NCBI RefSeq assembly: GCF_000426065.1
Contig: NZ_AUEQ01000018.1
Location: forward strand, 1 to 64,000
Direction of reading: 5' to 3'
Length of the DNA stretch: 64,000 bases
Origin: Mycobacterium sp. URHD0025
GTDB lineage: Bacteria > Actinomycetota > Actinomycetes > Mycobacteriales > Mycobacteriaceae
The stretch's first letter is position 1. Each line of letters opens with the position of its first letter. This document shows, piece by piece, positions 49,424-57,875 of this stretch. The position numbers and the translations under genes are program-made. The notes below the pieces were generated by a model. The model was not told the DNA's origin and searched no databases. It worked only from the letters and a program-made list of their open reading frames with translations.

Positions 49424-50478
49424 TTGTGTGCCAGCGCTTTCCCGTCGGGCCCGCTACCGTCGGGGTAGGTTCCGTTGGCATACGGGTTGAGCTCATTGGT
49501 GTAGAGGTCTTTGGCCTTCAGCTGCCCTTCCTTGAGCTCGCCGTTGCGCACCAGCCAGTCGATCCAGGTCTGCAGTTCGCGTTCGGCGATCACCGCGCCG
49601 GGAACCGGAATGCCTGAGCTGCGCCAGTATTCGATGGACTTCGTGTCCTCGTTGCGTTTGCGCTTGTCGATGATCTCTCGAAACTTGGCCACCACCTCGT
49701 CGCGCGGCGTCACCTGGGTCCAGCGGATGGCCCGCGCGGTGCCCTGGACGAAATCGGCCACCGCATCCCGGTTCTTGGCCAGGAAATCGTCACGCACCAC
49801 AAACGTGCCGTAGCTGAAGGCCCCGAACAGTGATTTGTCGGTGAACAGCGGCCGGATCCCGCCGCGTTGCTGCGCCGTTTCCCGCCAGATCCCGTTGAGC
49901 GCCGCGACGTCGATCTGGTGCTCCCGCAACGCCTGCTCGGTGTTGACCGGCGGCACCACGGTGAGGGTCACCGTCTTGATCTCGTCGTTGGTCAGTCCCT
50001 GCTTGGCCAGCCATTCCCTGGTCAGGAATTCGTGGTGGGCACCAAGGGTGTTCATCCCGACCTTCTTGCCGATCAGGTCGCGAGCCGAGTGGATGGGGCT
50101 GTTCTCCAGCACGAAGTAGCCGGTGTATTCGCCCTCGTCGGCACCGTATGAACTGAGCACGGAGGTGATCGGCGCGCCGGCGGCGTTGAGTTTGACCACA
50201 GCGCCGTTGAATGCCTCACCCACCTCGATATCGCCGGTGGCCACGGACTGGATGTCCTGCGGCCCGCTGGTGGTGTTGCCCACCCAGTCCAGCTTGATCT
50301 TCTGGTAGTAGCCGAGGTCCTCGGCCAATTCCTGGAATCGGACCTCGCCTGCCCAGCCCTGGTAGCGCACGACGGTTTTGCCGTCCTCGGTGCGCGCCGT
50401 TCCTTCCGACGAACCACACGCGGTCAGTACCAGCACGAGCGCACTGAGCATCGCGAGCACTGAACTGAATAGGCGCAT
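49420..50478 (-). CDS. ABC transporter substrate-binding lipoprotein, SsuA type
   Basis: Periplasmic-side binding lipoprotein of 352 residues. The signal peptide MRLFSSVLAMLSALVLVLTAC ends in the lipobox LTAC (Cys21; shown by its last residues). The mature part fits the NMT1/SsuA-like fold: VVRYQGWAGEVRFQELAEDLGYY, DIQSVATGDIEVGEAFNG, IGKKVGMNTLGAHHEFL and DVAALNGIW. It is the first gene of the organosulfur-type operon. The ATG at 50478 is chosen because it gives the signal peptide; the open frame to 50631 has none. Ligand unknown, a sulfonate or sulfone being likely from the operon. Confidence 0.9.
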   Translation of the reverse strand: MRLFSSVLAMLSALVLVLTACGSSEGTARTEDGKTVVRYQGWAGEVRFQELAEDLGYYQKIKLDWVGNTTSGPQDIQSVATGDIEVGEAFNGAVVKLNAAGAPITSVLSSYGADEGEYTGYFVLENSPIHSARDLIGKKVGMNTLGAHHEFLTREWLAKQGLTNDEIKTVTLTVVPPVNTEQALREHQIDVAALNGIWRETAQQRGGIRPLFTDKSLFGAFSYGTFVVRDDFLAKNRDAVADFVQGTARAIRWTQVTPRDEVVAKFREIIDKRKRNEDTKSIEYWRSSGIPVPGAVIAERELQTWIDWLVRNGELKEGQLKAKDLYTNELNPYANGTYPDGSGPDGKALAHK

Positions 50479-50543
50479 GGGCCCATGGTGGCAATGAAGC
50501 CGAAGCGGGTAACCCTTTAGCCTCGCGAAGAATCGAATACGGC

Positions 50544-51398
50544 TCAGGTGCCGCCGAACTGCGGCTGCAGCACAGGGGCCAGCGCCGAGAGCGGAATGTG
50601 CGCCTGCACGGTACCGCCGTCCATCGACCACTGCATCCTGGCCGGGGTGAAATCGATCGGGCTGTCGCGTCCTACCGGATAGTCCGGCATGTAGAGGATC
50701 AGCTCGTCCGGAGTCAGCGCCCAGGCCTTGTATCCGCCCGAGTACACGTTGTCGGGGGTCCAGCGATCCGGGGTGAACGGATAGGTTCCGGGCTGGTGGG
50801 GCGGCGGTGCGGCATCGAGCGCGGCGACGATGAACGGCTCACCCAGACGCGGGATCTCGGCCCGGTGATCGACGCCGGGTTTGAACAGGTCGGCCAGCTG
50901 CACCTGCCTGCCACCGGCGAACGTGAAAGTGCGGTAGGCGTCGCTGACGATGGGCGCGTTCGGATGAGAGAGAGCGTCGGTACCGACCGTCCCTGAGTAC
51001 ATCTCATGGAAGACCGCCGTCATCGCGTCGCCATGCTGGAAGATCTCGAACTGCTCCTCGCCGAAGCTGTCGGCGGCCATCTTCTGCGCGGCGTTGCGCC
51101 AGTTGTTCATCAGATTGGTCAGGTACTGCCTGATGACGGGGTTCTCCACCAGATCACCGGGCAGTGCCATCTTGATGTCACGAACCGCCTTTCGGTCCGA
51201 GGTCACCGACGCATGGCAGGACTGCCCATCCCATTGGGCGCCCAGTTCGTCACAGAACGATGCCGCCGACGCCCCGGCGGACGAGGCGGTCGTGACGGCC
51301 ACCGCCAAAGAGCCTGCCGCCAGGACGGTGGCGCCGAACAGCTTGCCGATGAGTGTCATGGCCGGGCTCAGGCGAGTTCCACTTTGCTTGCGCGCCAT
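50544..51398 (-). CDS. MPT64/RsiV-like secreted protein at the end of the mce operon
   Basis: Exported protein of 284 residues. A signal peptide (about 14-46, ending SAGASA) precedes SFCDELGAQWDGQSCHASV, which parallels the first Cys pair of the secreted antigen MPT64 (YCEEL...GQAC). The rest follows the DUF3298/RsiV-like pattern: RTFTFAGGRQVQLADLFKPG, WALTPDELILYMPDYPVG and HIPLSALAPVL. The role of MPT64-type proteins is unknown. The ATG at 51398 has GGAGAAGG upstream and overlaps the Mas gene by 31 bp; the ATG at 51359 would give a start without overlap. It is the last gene of the mce transcription unit. Confidence 0.8.
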   Translation of the reverse strand: MARKQSGTRLSPAMTLIGKLFGATVLAAGSLAVAVTTASSAGASAASFCDELGAQWDGQSCHASVTSDRKAVRDIKMALPGDLVENPVIRQYLTNLMNNWRNAAQKMAADSFGEEQFEIFQHGDAMTAVFHEMYSGTVGTDALSHPNAPIVSDAYRTFTFAGGRQVQLADLFKPGVDHRAEIPRLGEPFIVAALDAAPPPHQPGTYPFTPDRWTPDNVYSGGYKAWALTPDELILYMPDYPVGRDSPIDFTPARMQWSMDGGTVQAHIPLSALAPVLQPQFGGT

Positions 51399-52078
51399 TG
51401 CCCGTCGACCTTCTCCATCGTCATCTTGATGCGGCTACGGTCGATCCGCGGATCGGGAACGGTGGTGTTGGACACCGACTGGTCGACGAACAACAACACC
51501 ACGACCTTGTCCTTACTGGCCGACTGCACGGCCGACTCCACCACCACGCCGTGGGCCGATGCCTTGTTGTCGATGAGCAACTGACGCAGCTGCATGCTCG
51601 ACTGCGAGTACATGTCCTTGAACTCGCCGGTGGCCCCGGCCAGCACCTGGTTGAAGTTCTCGTCGACCTTGTTGGAATCGATACTCGTCAAGACCTGGGC
51701 GTAGGCCGTCGCGGTTTCCTGGGCCTGCTTCCCTGCCTGTGCCACCTGCTTCGCCTGCCACGCCTGCCACCCCAGGAAGCCGGAAAGGCCCAGAGCGGCA
51801 AGGAATATCACGAACACGGCGCCGGCGAGCACGCGCCGGCGCCATCCCGGCTTCGTCGCTGCCGCGTCGGGCTCGGCCTTCGTCTCGTCTGCGGCTTCTG
51901 GCTCGGCCTCCGCCTCGTCTGCGGCTTCCGGCTCGGCCTCCGCCTCGTCTGCGGCGTCGGGCTCCAACTCCGGCTCGGCCTCGGTGATCTCGTCAGCCGT
52001 CTGTTCGATACCGATCGCGTCATCGACGGTCTCGGTCTCGTCGGCGGTCTTCTTCTCAGTCGTCACAGTCACCGTCAT
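51368..52078 (-). CDS. Mce-associated membrane protein (Mas)
   Basis: A 236-residue membrane protein of the kind that follows mceF in mce operons. The first 75 residues are cytoplasmic, very acidic and repetitive (EPEAADEAEA units), then GWRRRVLAGAVFVIFLAALGL is a single helix (about 78-100). The extracytoplasmic part carries the Mas-typical pattern: AYAQVLTSIDSNKVDENFNQVLAGATGEFKDMYS (in pieces), LRQLLIDNKASAHGVVVES, VVVLLFVDQSVSN and WRASKVELA. Mas proteins are thought to help assembly or stability of the Mce transporter. It starts 24 bp after mceF, within the operon. Confidence 0.88.
   Translation of the reverse strand: MTVTVTTEKKTADETETVDDAIGIEQTADEITEAEPELEPDAADEAEAEPEAADEAEAEPEAADETKAEPDAAATKPGWRRRVLAGAVFVIFLAALGLSGFLGWQAWQAKQVAQAGKQAQETATAYAQVLTSIDSNKVDENFNQVLAGATGEFKDMYSQSSMQLRQLLIDNKASAHGVVVESAVQSASKDKVVVLLFVDQSVSNTTVPDPRIDRSRIKMTMEKVDGQWRASKVELA
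51871..51960 (-). repeat. Three tandem 30-bp repeats inside the Mas gene
   Basis: Copies at 51871-51900, 51901-51930 and 51931-51960 differ at only a few positions. In frame they encode the acidic 10-residue unit E-P-E-A-A-D-E-(A/T)-(E/K)-A. High identity suggests recent expansion and possible length variation between strains. Confidence 0.8.
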
Positions 52079-52102
52079 CTCCTTTGGGTGAGGTTGGGTG
52101 GG

Positions 52103-53353
52103 TCAGCGGGGCGGTTCGATCGGCAGGGTCGGGCCGCCGTAGGGCGTGGGAATGGTGTAGCGCCCCCGAGGTGTCGGGTCGGTGGTCCGCCCGAGATCGG
52201 CTCCGGGCGGTGGACCCGCGGTGTCGTCGTCTGCCGGCCGCGGCGCGTTCTTGGCACCGCGGACCAGGACGCCCGGGTGGTCGTCACGACAGTAGGTGTA
52301 CATGTAGGGCTCGGGATAGTCGGCCGCTGCCGGCGGCCGGCGCGGTGTCCCGTAGTCACAGGTGTAACGCGGGTAGATGTCAGCGGTCGCCCACAGCCCG
52401 TTGTCGTGCATGACGCTGCCGAGCGCGTCGAGCACCGAGGTGCGGTAGTTCGGGAACAACGCATTCAGCGCCGGCACCCGTAAATACAGCAATTGCGAAG
52501 TGCTGGCGAGGCTTCCGAGCAGCTGCACCATGGTGTCAGAGTTGTCGGCGAACAGGTTGTCGACGGAGTTCAGCGCGCCCGGCGTCTGATTCGTGAGGCG
52601 GCGGAAACCCTCACGCATCTGGTTCACGCCGTCGAACGTCGAGCTGAGATTGTCCGATGCCACGGCGATGCCGGCGTTCTTCTCCGACAGCATGTTGAAC
52701 ACCACGCGGCTGTTCCGCAACACGCTCACCGTCTCGGGCAGCACCGAATCCAAAGTCGACAGCAGGAATGTGCCGCCGTCGATGACGTCGGCCAGCTTGC
52801 GCGGACCGGCCTGCGACATGCTCAGTTCCTTGCGGATCACCTCGAGCTTGTCGACGTCGACCTGGGCCAGCGCACCGTCGGCGTCGGCAAGCAGTTGAGC
52901 CAGGCTGACCGGCACCGTGGCCTTGCCCAGGCCGATCACACTGCCGTCGGCGAGAAACGGCCCGTCGGCAGAGTCCGCCGCGAAATCGATGTACTGCTCA
53001 CCGGCCGGGGACAACCCGGACACCCGCACATCGCTGGACTTCGGGATGGACACCGCCGAATTGACGTTGACAACCGCCTGGACCCCGGTGGGCGTGATGT
53101 TCAGCCGCTCCACTCGCCCGACCCGCACGCCGCGCAACGTGACGTCCTGATTGGGCAGCAGGCCTGCCGATTCCGGCAGTTCGATGGTGATCCGGTAGCT
53201 GGAATCGAACGGCGTGACCCGAAGCGCCCCGATCATCAGGTAGGCGCCGGCCACCACCAGAGTCATCACCAGCGCGCCGGCCGAAAGCCAGGCGCGGCGC
53301 CGGTATCCGGCCCGGACCACGCCGACGACGAAGTCTGCGAGTGCGTTGATCAT
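52103..53353 (-). CDS. mceF: MceF
   Basis: Sixth Mce subunit, 416 residues. An N-terminal anchor helix (about 22-42, LSAGALVMTLVVAGAYLMIG) leads to the MCE domain (about 50-125: DSSYRITIELPESAGLLPNQDVTLRGV in pieces, VGRVERLNITPTGV). A long helical region follows (TLDSVLPETVSVLRNSRVVFNML) and then a Pro-rich end (RPADDDTAGPPPGADL). Mce subunits are thought to form a tube that carries hydrophobic lipids across the periplasmic space to the YrbE permease. Its start overlaps the mceE stop by 4 bp. Confidence 0.92.
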   Translation of the reverse strand: MINALADFVVGVVRAGYRRRAWLSAGALVMTLVVAGAYLMIGALRVTPFDSSYRITIELPESAGLLPNQDVTLRGVRVGRVERLNITPTGVQAVVNVNSAVSIPKSSDVRVSGLSPAGEQYIDFAADSADGPFLADGSVIGLGKATVPVSLAQLLADADGALAQVDVDKLEVIRKELSMSQAGPRKLADVIDGGTFLLSTLDSVLPETVSVLRNSRVVFNMLSEKNAGIAVASDNLSSTFDGVNQMREGFRRLTNQTPGALNSVDNLFADNSDTMVQLLGSLASTSQLLYLRVPALNALFPNYRTSVLDALGSVMHDNGLWATADIYPRYTCDYGTPRRPPAAADYPEPYMYTYCRDDHPGVLVRGAKNAPRPADDDTAGPPPGADLGRTTDPTPRGRYTIPTPYGGPTLPIEPPR

Positions 53354-54633
53354 CGCGGCGCCTCCGCCGGTGCCGCCGGTGGCGGAACCTCTGCAGGACC
53401 GGCCGGCGGTGCCGCCGGAGGAGCCTCAGGCGCCGGAACGACCTCACCGGGCTCGGTCGGACTCGGGATCACCGGCATCTGCGGCACCGACGGGCCGCGC
53501 CCGACAACCCGCTCCTGCAGCCGCAGCAACGTGTATTGCAATGAGCCGACCAGTTGATGCCAGTTGTAGCGCTTGGGGCCGTGCAGGCCCGGATCACCGG
53601 CGAACCCGATATCGGGAATCGACCCGAGAATCAGCCGGTCTATGCTGGCGCGCACCGAAAGACCGCTGCCGGACGTCGCTTTCACCAACGGCGGCATCAG
53701 CCGATTGAGCGAATACAGCGAGGCATCCGGAGCCAGCGCCACGTCGTTCCAGGCTCCCGCCACCTTGTCGGCATCGGCGATCACGCTGCGCCCGCTGGTA
53801 TCGGTGCCCGCCACCGACGGGAACTTGCGCAACTGCGCCGAGGTATCGCCGATCTGGGTGATCAGATCCGCGATCTGGGTGGTGTGCTCGGCGAGCGTGT
53901 CGGTCGCCGGTGCGGCCGCGTCCATCAGCTCGCTGACGGTCTGGTTCTTGTCCTCGAGCTGTTGCAACAGCCGTGACGTTTCGGACATCGCGGTCGAAAG
54001 CTGGTCGGAGCGCGCGTTCAGGGTGCCCAGCGTGTGGTTGGTCTTCGAGATCAGACTGCCGAAGGCCTGGCCCTGATCACCGGTGGCCTTGCCCAGACCG
54101 TTGATGATGTTGGTGAAGTTGCGCACCGCTCCACCGTTCACCAGGACCGCGGCCGAGCCCAGCAGCGATTCCACGGTCGCGGCGGCCCGGGTGTCGTCCA
54201 GACCGATGGTGTCGCCGTCCTTGAGCAGCGGGGCGTTCGGGTCGACCGGGCTCGGCGGCCTCACCGAGACGAACACATCGCCCAGCGGTGTGGCCGAACG
54301 CAATTCGGCGGTGGTACCGCGAGGCAGCCGGACACCGTCCATGATGCGCAGGGTGGTCACGGCGGTGTAGTTGCTGGCCACCATCGACTCGAGCTCGCCC
54401 ACGTCAGCACCCGCCAGCTTCACCTTGGCATTGGCCGGCAGGTTCAAGGCGTTGGAGAACACCGCGGTCAGCTGATAACCACCGGAGCCCACCCCGGGAG
54501 CGGGCAACGGCAGGCTGGCCAGGCCTTCGGAGGCACATCCAGAAATGGTCAGACAGGCCGTCATCACCAGGGGCAGAACGTATTTGCGTAATGGCTTGTT
54601 CATCGCTGGTTTCTTCATCGCCGGCTTGTTCAT
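53350..54633 (-). CDS. mceE: MceE lipoprotein
   Basis: Fifth Mce subunit, 427 residues, the lipoprotein of the set: YVLPLVMTACLTISGCAS with lipobox ISGC. The MCE domain follows (about 50-125: YQLTAVFSNALNLPANAKVKLAGADVG, in pieces), then helices (TNHTLGTLNARSDQLSTAMSET) and a Pro/Ala-rich tail (PAPEAPPAAPPAGPAEVPPP). The start region has three near-repeats of MNKPAMKKPAMNKP, giving alternative ATGs at 54633, 54618 and 54603; the first overlaps the mceD stop by 4 bp and fits the operon pattern. Confidence 0.92.
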   Translation of the reverse strand: MNKPAMKKPAMNKPLRKYVLPLVMTACLTISGCASEGLASLPLPAPGVGSGGYQLTAVFSNALNLPANAKVKLAGADVGELESMVASNYTAVTTLRIMDGVRLPRGTTAELRSATPLGDVFVSVRPPSPVDPNAPLLKDGDTIGLDDTRAAATVESLLGSAAVLVNGGAVRNFTNIINGLGKATGDQGQAFGSLISKTNHTLGTLNARSDQLSTAMSETSRLLQQLEDKNQTVSELMDAAAPATDTLAEHTTQIADLITQIGDTSAQLRKFPSVAGTDTSGRSVIADADKVAGAWNDVALAPDASLYSLNRLMPPLVKATSGSGLSVRASIDRLILGSIPDIGFAGDPGLHGPKRYNWHQLVGSLQYTLLRLQERVVGRGPSVPQMPVIPSPTEPGEVVPAPEAPPAAPPAGPAEVPPPAAPAEAPR

Positions 54634-55748
54634 CGCTGCCCCATCGCCGCCATGCCGTCGAGCATGTAGGAAAGCCCGAAGTCGGGACCGAAGTCCTGCA
54701 CCGTTCCGGTGCTACACCCCAACTGCCGCAGCCCCATCATGTTGCAGACCTCTTTGACGGTCTGAGAGTCGAACAGCACCTTGTCCACCAGGACGTGGGC
54801 CCGGGCCGAGCCGTTCTTCTGGTCGACGATGTTGTAGATGTTGTCCAGCGTCATGGGCGCCAGGTCGAGAAACTCAGCCAGCTCCCGCCGTTGGTCCACC
54901 GTCGTGGTCAGCGCGGTATTACCGTTCTGGACAATCTGTTTCACCTCGTCGCGATGGGTCTGCAACACCTCGCCCACCTGGGTGATGACCTGGTTGATCT
55001 TCTTGCCCGTGGTTCCGCTGCCGAAGTTCTCGTCGGCCAGGATCTGGCTGAGCTGACGTACCGTCGAACCGAATTCCCGCAGCGTGGCGTCGTTGCGCGC
55101 AGCGGCGTCGAACAGTGAGCTCAGATTGCGCACGATCGTGGTGAGCTGATCGCGGGTGACGGCCCCGCGATCGGAACTGAGCCGCAACGCGTCCGACAAT
55201 TCACCGAGGGCGTCCTTCATCTGCTGACCGTTGCCATCGGCGATGGCCGCACTGGCGTTGACGACATCGGCGAGCGGCCCGTTGCCCTTGCCGTCGCCCT
55301 TCAACGACGAGGACAGCTTGTCCAATACGTCGAGCACCCGGGCGAACTCGACGGGGGTCTTGGTGCGGTTCAAGCCGATGGTGTCGTGATTCTGCAGGGT
55401 CGGCCCACCGCGGTAGGCCGGTGTGAGTTCGATCTGGCGGTCGGTGAGGATCGAGTTGGAGATGGTGACCGCCTGTGCGTCGGCAGGCACCGAGACGTCC
55501 TTGTCTACCGTGAACTCGACCTCGACGTAGTTGCCCTTGGGCGTGATCTTGTTGACGCGGCCCACCTGCATACCCAGGACCGCGACCGTGTTGCCCTCGT
55601 AAAGGCCGGCGGCATTGTCGAATTGGGCCGTCACCGTGATGGTGTTGGTCCGGTCCTTCACGAACCACCAGCCGGCCCCGGCCACCGCGGCGATCAGCAC
55701 CGCACCGGCGACGCACAGCACGAGGACCCTGCTCGTCAACACTCTCAT
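54630..55748 (-). CDS. mceD: MceD
   Basis: Fourth Mce subunit, 372 residues: signal-anchor RVLVLCVAGAVLIAAVAGAG, MCE domain (about 38-115: TITVTAQFDNAAGLYEGNTVAVLG in pieces, VGRVNKITPKGNYVEVEF, SNSILTDRQIELTP), then a long helical part. It ends at LDGMAAMGQR without the long Pro-rich tail of M. tuberculosis Mce1D, which speaks against an mce1-type operon. The ATG at 55748 overlaps the mceC stop by 4 bp; the frame open to 55808 lies within mceC and is not used. Confidence 0.92.
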   Translation of the reverse strand: MRVLTSRVLVLCVAGAVLIAAVAGAGWWFVKDRTNTITVTAQFDNAAGLYEGNTVAVLGMQVGRVNKITPKGNYVEVEFTVDKDVSVPADAQAVTISNSILTDRQIELTPAYRGGPTLQNHDTIGLNRTKTPVEFARVLDVLDKLSSSLKGDGKGNGPLADVVNASAAIADGNGQQMKDALGELSDALRLSSDRGAVTRDQLTTIVRNLSSLFDAAARNDATLREFGSTVRQLSQILADENFGSGTTGKKINQVITQVGEVLQTHRDEVKQIVQNGNTALTTTVDQRRELAEFLDLAPMTLDNIYNIVDQKNGSARAHVLVDKVLFDSQTVKEVCNMMGLRQLGCSTGTVQDFGPDFGLSYMLDGMAAMGQR

Positions 55749-56827
55749 TGGCAGTCCTTGTAGTACTGGATCATGTTGAACTGCTTGGCTCTGCCACTGA
55801 TCGCACACATCCAGGAATCGATCAGCAGCCCGTTGCCGACGTGCATCTCCCCCGCGTTGCCGTTGCCGGTGGCATTCGCGAGCCCCCGCAGCGCGACCGG
55901 ACCCGACTGCAGCGTGCTGCGCAGCAGATCGTCATGCTGGCCCAGCATGTTGGACAGATCGCGGAGGTTGACGAGCAACTGCTCGAGCTGAGGCCTGTCG
56001 TCGACCACGATGCCGGTGAGGGTCTGGACCAGATTGGTCAGAGCCGCCAGCATGGCCTGAAATGACTCCCGCCGCATGACGAATTCACCGACCAGGTCAT
56101 TGCCCTGGTTGACCAGGTTGCCGATCGTGGCTTGCTGGCGACGCAGCGTATTGCCGACCACATCGGTGGTTTCCAGCAGGGACCCCAGCTGATCGCGCCG
56201 GTCGGCGATGATGGTCGCCAGTGTGTGGGTGTTCTGCAGGGCCTTGGGAACCACCGCCGGCAGGCCCTCCATCTGCTTGCCGAGGATGCCCAGAGTCTGG
56301 GCGAACTTGTCGGAGTCGACCTGTTCGAAGGTGGTGGTGACGTCGCCCAGCGCCTCCTGCAGGTCGTAGGGCACCTCGGTGTTGCTGAGTTCGAAGGTGT
56401 TGTCCGGCAACGAACCCGAGCCCGCGGGCTGCAGGGCCAGGTAGCGCGAGCCCAAGATCGTGGTGATCTTGATGACGGCCCGGGAATCCTTTCCGAGCGG
56501 AACATCGTCGCGCACCTTGAGTTTGGCCTCGACGTGATCGCCGGCCAGCTTCATGCTCCTGACCTCGCCCACGGGCATACCGGCAACGGTGATCGGGTTG
56601 CCCGCCTTGAGCGCGGCGGCCTGCTGGAACAGTGCCGTGTACTGCCGGTAGCCGACATCGGCGACCTTGACGATCAGCATCGCCCCGATCAGCACCGACA
56701 CCACGGCGATCGCGATGATCCCGAGCCAGGTCCGGTTGTAACTCTCCAGCGGACGGCGCCGCTTCTTCGGCTTCCTCGACTTCTTCGGCGCCGCCGGCGT
56801 CTCGGCTTTCATCGATTGCTCAACCAT
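55745..56827 (-). CDS. mceC: MceC
   Basis: Third Mce subunit, 360 residues. A Lys/Arg-rich cytoplasmic start (KKSRKPKKRRRPLESYNRTW) precedes one helix (about 36-57) and the MCE domain (about 65-140: YTALFQQAAALKAGNPITVAGMPVGEV in pieces, ILGSRYLALQP), then long helices (QALNTHTLATII-type) to YKDCQ at the end. The ATG at 56827 (MVEQSMKAE) overlaps the mceB stop by 8 bp. The basic N-terminal extension is longer than in most Mce proteins. Confidence 0.92.
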   Translation of the reverse strand: MVEQSMKAETPAAPKKSRKPKKRRRPLESYNRTWLGIIAIAVVSVLIGAMLIVKVADVGYRQYTALFQQAAALKAGNPITVAGMPVGEVRSMKLAGDHVEAKLKVRDDVPLGKDSRAVIKITTILGSRYLALQPAGSGSLPDNTFELSNTEVPYDLQEALGDVTTTFEQVDSDKFAQTLGILGKQMEGLPAVVPKALQNTHTLATIIADRRDQLGSLLETTDVVGNTLRRQQATIGNLVNQGNDLVGEFVMRRESFQAMLAALTNLVQTLTGIVVDDRPQLEQLLVNLRDLSNMLGQHDDLLRSTLQSGPVALRGLANATGNGNAGEMHVGNGLLIDSWMCAISGRAKQFNMIQYYKDCQ

Positions 56828-57875
56828 TGGCCATGTTCCTGCATTTGGGTGTGTACGCCGCCTTGTTCCCCGGCGTGGCCGCGTCGACGATGATCGGCGT
56901 GACGTCGTTGAGGCCGGGGAAGAATCCCGTCGCATTCAGGTCGCACGCATATGTCGTGGCGTAGGCGCCCTCGTTGGTCATCCGGGCGAATCCCTTGAGC
57001 AGCAGCGGCAGGTTCGCGCCGGTGAACGCCAGCTGCGGTTCGATCCCCACCATGTGCGAGACGAACCCGGGCTCGCGCGTGACGAGCTGGTTCAGCGACG
57101 GATACACCTGATCGCTGATGGTCGACAGCTGGCGCACCACCTTGGAGATCGAGCCGAGCGAGTCCACCATCTCGGGCCGCCGGGCGTCGAAGGTGGAGAC
57201 CATTCCCCGGGTTTGGGTGATCACCTGATCGAGGCTGTCGTTGTGCTGCGCCAGATTCTTGGCCACCGCGTTCAGATTGTTGATCACCTCACCGAGTTCC
57301 TGGTCCCGGCCGGCGAAGGAATCGGTCAGCTGCGCGGTCTGGTCGACGAGCGCGACGATGGAGGCGTTGTCGCCCTGCAGCGAGGCGATCACACCTTTGG
57401 TGAGGTTGTCGGCATCGCGCGGGTTGAGCACGCTGAACAGTGGTTCGTAGCCGTTGAGCAGGGTGCCGACGTCGAACGACGGATCGGTCTGTTCGACCGG
57501 GATGACGCTGCCGGCCGGAAGCGGGCCCGGATCACCGATATTGCCCAGCGACAGGCCGAGATAACGCTGCCCGACGATGTTCTGGTAGGTCACCGAGGCG
57601 GCGGTCCGGCCGTACATGGGCTGGTTGTCCTGCACCACGAACGACACCTTGGCCAGCGCGCCCTGCAGTTCGATCTTCTCGACACGCCCGACCCGCACCC
57701 CGGCCATCCGGACATCGTCGCCCTCGCGCAAGCCGAACACATCGGAGAACAAGGCGGCGTACGGCACGGTCCTGCCTGCCACGTCACGGCGCAGCGTGAC
57801 GTACACCAGCCAGGTCAGACCCAGTGCGACCACCATGAACAGTGAGAGGCCGATCATTGCACCGCGGTACTTCAT
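56820..57875 (-). CDS. mceB: MceB
   Basis: Second Mce subunit, 351 residues: MKYRGAMIGLSLFMVVALGL signal-anchor, MCE domain (about 38-115: YAALFSDVFGLREGDDVRMAGV in pieces, VGRVEKIELQGALAKVSF, NIVGQRYLGLSLG), helical part (NLNAVAKNLAQHNDSLDQVI) and a C-terminal region with two Cys (TTYACDLNATGFF, TPKCRNMANG). The ATG at 57875 overlaps the mceA stop (ATGA). Confidence 0.92.
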   Translation of the reverse strand: MKYRGAMIGLSLFMVVALGLTWLVYVTLRRDVAGRTVPYAALFSDVFGLREGDDVRMAGVRVGRVEKIELQGALAKVSFVVQDNQPMYGRTAASVTYQNIVGQRYLGLSLGNIGDPGPLPAGSVIPVEQTDPSFDVGTLLNGYEPLFSVLNPRDADNLTKGVIASLQGDNASIVALVDQTAQLTDSFAGRDQELGEVINNLNAVAKNLAQHNDSLDQVITQTRGMVSTFDARRPEMVDSLGSISKVVRQLSTISDQVYPSLNQLVTREPGFVSHMVGIEPQLAFTGANLPLLLKGFARMTNEGAYATTYACDLNATGFFPGLNDVTPIIVDAATPGNKAAYTPKCRNMANG

